Source of the DNA: Photobacterium sp. GJ3
GTDB lineage: Bacteria; Pseudomonadota; Gammaproteobacteria; Enterobacterales; Vibrionaceae
Assembly: GCF_018199995.1 (NCBI RefSeq)
Contig: NZ_CP073578.1
Location: 1,178,001 to 1,242,000, forward strand
Direction: 5' to 3'
Length of the DNA: 64,000 nucleotides
Shown here: positions 61,942 to 64,000 of the stretch, piece by piece
Position numbering within the stretch: the first letter of the stretch is position 1
Layout: each line of letters opens with the position of its first letter
Notes under the pieces: model-generated
The model's database searches: none
Told to the model about the DNA's origin: nothing
What the model saw: only the letters and a program-made list of their open reading frames with translations
Position numbers and translations under genes: made by a program

Positions 61942-63540
61942 TCATTCTGCACCTGTGTCAACACCAGAGCCGGGCAGGGGCGGTGCCAGATAAGGGAAGC
62001 TGTCGTCCATCAGCGTGGCATTCACGGGTGCACCATCAGTGAAGGGAACATTGCCGACACTGGCATCTGAGGGTTCACACAGGCCCAGATCGGTTTCTTC
62101 ACCATTCACCGGAATGGGGTAACACAGGCGGCCCATCACAACTCGCAGGGCAATATCAACCACGTCATCCCCGGGGCGGCGGCCATTAGGGAAGCCCGCC
62201 AGATCATCACCGGCCACGCCGAATGGAGATTGTTCCGCCACGGGTTTAGCTGGGATGCCTGTATTCAGGCGAAGCATTTCAGATGGCGTAACCGTTTTGA
62301 GCTGATTCACGCCTGGAAAACCGGTCAGAAAAGCGGTGACCAGATCATTTCGGGGAAAGTTGGTTGGTGCCAGCGTCGTGAAACTCGTCCCCAGAGTTGC
62401 ATTGACAGCATCTTTGAATAGTATATTCAGCAGTTCAGGTAAGCTGGGGTGGGTCACATAGGTCGCAAACTGACCGTCATTCCGAGGCTGTGAAACGGAG
62501 AAGGTATCTTTATCTTTCAGACCGATGACCAGTTCGTTCACCAGCGGGTTTCCTAAGCGGGAAACTTGCGTAAGCGCACCCCCGTTAATTTCCGGACGGC
62601 TGAAGGTGGCGTAAGGATTCAGTATCCGGGCCTGCGGCAGGCTTGCCGTGGTCCATGCCCCAATCGTGCCATTCCCACTGCCTGTAATGCAGGACTTGGG
62701 CACTTCGATGGCCAGTTCGGTGACATTCTTAAATCTTAAATCATCATTCGACTGAGACTGTGTGATACCGCCTGGAAAACCGCCACCGTCGTTAGCGCCG
62801 GGGGCACTGTCCCCTTCAACCGGCACATAATTCACTAAATCAAAAGTTTTACCCAGATTGACAACAAAGGGATCTTTGCGCTGACCGGCAAACACTTTCC
62901 CTGCACCGGAACAACCCGGTATGCCAAATTCATACACGAACTGATTGGCATAATTGACGTATTCGCCTTCACTGCCAAAGGTTTTCGTGCCGATGAAATC
63001 CAAGGGCTTATGGAAGGTGTTTTGTCCGGTCGACAAGTTATTGAGTTTGCTTGCGTTGCCAAAACGCTGCTGACCTGTCACCAGACTCAGTGTGTAGGAT
63101 TCACTGAAATTCGCAGCACTCTGATCGGCAGCGCTGATGCCCCCGACGACTTTCAGCGGGACAGCAACTGACTGGGTTTGACCGCTGTCGCCGATGTTGA
63201 GCATGACCCCCTGATTATTGTTGGGCAAAGCGTTGGTAAAACGGAACTGGAACGTCAGATCTTCAACGGCATCGCCATCGTTATCGATGTGAATGCTGTA
63301 GACCGCCGCAGGATCCATCGCGAAATAGTTTGGACCACCGTAGGCATCTTGCAGAGGGATGTAGTTAGCAATCAGGGTGACATACGCTTCACGGCCAGAT
63401 TCATAACTGTTAAATGCATAGAAGTCTGTAGAGTCCAGTGTGGGCAAACGGGTAATGTTTGGTGCTTCCCGGTGGCTGGACGCAGAAACAATGCTTGAAA
63501 TACTCAAGGCAAGGACACTGACAACGAGCTTGTGATACAT
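61942..63540 (-). CDS. DUF4331-family secreted protein
   Basis: 532 aa, first gene of the operon. Signal peptide 'LVVSVLALSISSIVSA', then the family start 'SSHREAPNITRLPTLDSTDF' followed by YAFNSYE. Further marks: 'YSIHIDNDGDAVEDLTFQFR', 'ELAIEVPKSCI', 'PLVNELVIGLKDKDTF' and the end region 'GRRPGDDVVDIALRVVMG'. The 'SHREAP' motif and acidic loops suggest metal binding. Function is unknown. Followed by the cadherin-like lipoprotein gene 11 bases on. Confidence 0.92.
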   Translation of the reverse strand: MYHKLVVSVLALSISSIVSASSHREAPNITRLPTLDSTDFYAFNSYESGREAYVTLIANYIPLQDAYGGPNYFAMDPAAVYSIHIDNDGDAVEDLTFQFRFTNALPNNNQGVMLNIGDSGQTQSVAVPLKVVGGISAADQSAANFSESYTLSLVTGQQRFGNASKLNNLSTGQNTFHKPLDFIGTKTFGSEGEYVNYANQFVYEFGIPGCSGAGKVFAGQRKDPFVVNLGKTFDLVNYVPVEGDSAPGANDGGGFPGGITQSQSNDDLRFKNVTELAIEVPKSCITGSGNGTIGAWTTASLPQARILNPYATFSRPEINGGALTQVSRLGNPLVNELVIGLKDKDTFSVSQPRNDGQFATYVTHPSLPELLNILFKDAVNATLGTSFTTLAPTNFPRNDLVTAFLTGFPGVNQLKTVTPSEMLRLNTGIPAKPVAEQSPFGVAGDDLAGFPNGRRPGDDVVDIALRVVMGRLCYPIPVNGEETDLGLCEPSDASVGNVPFTDGAPVNATLMDDSFPYLAPPLPGSGVDTGAE

Positions 63541-63732
63541 GGTGAACCCTCATCTGTTGTTGTTCGTCCCTTTAGAAACGTGCGGGCAGAGGGTTTGGAT
63601 GCAAACAATGCGCATTTTTCCGGAAAATTAAAATGACGCTGGATATCAGGTAAATAGGAGAGACAGACTTTGATTCGCGGGTCAGTTCGTCTAGTATGAG
63701 GCGTTCCATCGGTTGGAGGATGAAGTCAGGTT

Positions 63733-64000
63733 ATGTCGCGTATTCGAGAAAAAAATCAGGAAGTGATCATTAAATATGCCGGGCGTTTGTTTGCCGAGCA
63801 GGGATTTGCCGCAACCAAAGTGGCGGATATCGCAAAACTGGCGGACGTACCCAAGCCGAATGTGTATTACTACTTCAAAACCAAAGAAAATCTGTATCGA
63901 GCGGTGCTGGAAAGCGTGACGGAACCTTTACTGGAAGCTTCAAAGCCGATTGAGGATCTGGATGATCCGGCGCAGGCTCTCACGTCGTACATTCATACCA
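63733..64000 (+). CDS. TetR-family regulator, 5' part
   Basis: Runs off the right edge; 89 residues visible. Helix-turn-helix: 'YAGRLFAEQGFAATKVADIA' and 'LADVPKPNVYYYFKTKENLY', the PKPNVYYYF text seen in the RutR-like TetR group. Divergent from the DUF4331 operon across a 192-base gap, so it may control it. Confidence 0.9.
   Translation, partial: MSRIREKNQEVIIKYAGRLFAEQGFAATKVADIAKLADVPKPNVYYYFKTKENLYRAVLESVTEPLLEASKPIEDLDDPAQALTSYIHT

Noticed and set aside
1..64000. CRISPR arrays, tRNA or rRNA genes, prophage
   Set aside because: No regularly spaced direct repeats, no tRNA-like or rRNA text, and no phage structural genes were seen on either strand.

Overview
The window is chromosomal DNA of a gammaproteobacterium. 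The mix of an HscC/DUF1266/J-protein chaperone module, a SlyA-type regulator with its consensus operator, several c-di-GMP proteins, a TRAP transporter, a membrane PQQ glucose dehydrogenase and IS10-like and IS200/IS605 elements fits a marine, Vibrionales-like organism. No rRNA or taxonomic marker is present, so this is inference. Coding density is high. No tRNA, rRNA or CRISPR array was seen.

Region 1 (1-14.3 kb) is one long operon for a divergent flagellar-type export apparatus: flgA-H-I, flgB/C-like, fliE-F-G-H-I-J-K, flgD-E, fliM-N-O-P, then a FliA-like sigma factor, a TPR protein and a SelO-like pseudokinase. It has L/P-ring, rod, hook, ATPase and C-ring parts. However, its FliG is only about 136 aa (no room for the stator-binding C-terminal domain), its FliM lacks the CheY-binding N-terminus, FlgH has no lipobox, and no flagellin, stator or chemotaxis gene is in view. 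It looks like a flagellum-derived secretion or surface structure without a motor, and is the best candidate for an undescribed system. A frameshifted glycosyltransferase and an IS10-like remnant end the region (14.4-16.1 kb).

Region 2 (16.2-29.6 kb) is a hydantoin/D-amino-acid utilisation island bracketed by mobile DNA. It holds an EamA/RarD exporter, N-carbamoyl-D-amino acid hydrolase, a DctPQM TRAP importer, D-amino acid dehydrogenase, RidA, a LysR regulator, a hydantoinase-like amidohydrolase, and an M20 carbamoylase cut by an IS200/IS605 element carrying TnpA and TnpB. A likely route is: import, ring opening, decarbamoylation to a D-amino acid, oxidation by DadA, and clearance of the imine by RidA.

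Region 3 (29.9-42.4 kb) carries the DUF1266/J-domain/HscC chaperone module, a SlyA-HlyD-DUF2955 efflux operon, a second copy of a 160-bp MITE-like repeat, a Cache-type chemoreceptor and a CSS-EAL phosphodiesterase.

Region 4 (42.6-57.7 kb) is metabolic and regulatory: a GH13 lipoprotein, two diguanylate cyclases, two GNATs, Gcd, a surface-antigen-like protein, an HSL-type hydrolase, a glutamine-synthetase-like ligase, and an MFS/TetR divergent pair with two palindromic operators.

Region 5 (57.8-64 kb) is an ECF sigma/anti-sigma pair next to a hupE-like, TPR, cadherin-like lipoprotein and DUF4331 operon, with a partial TetR gene at the right edge.

Four genes (glycosyltransferase, ridA, a small secreted protein, the cadherin-like lipoprotein) are each broken by an apparent one-base deletion in or beside a short G/C run. 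This raises the possibility of sequencing error rather than true gene decay.
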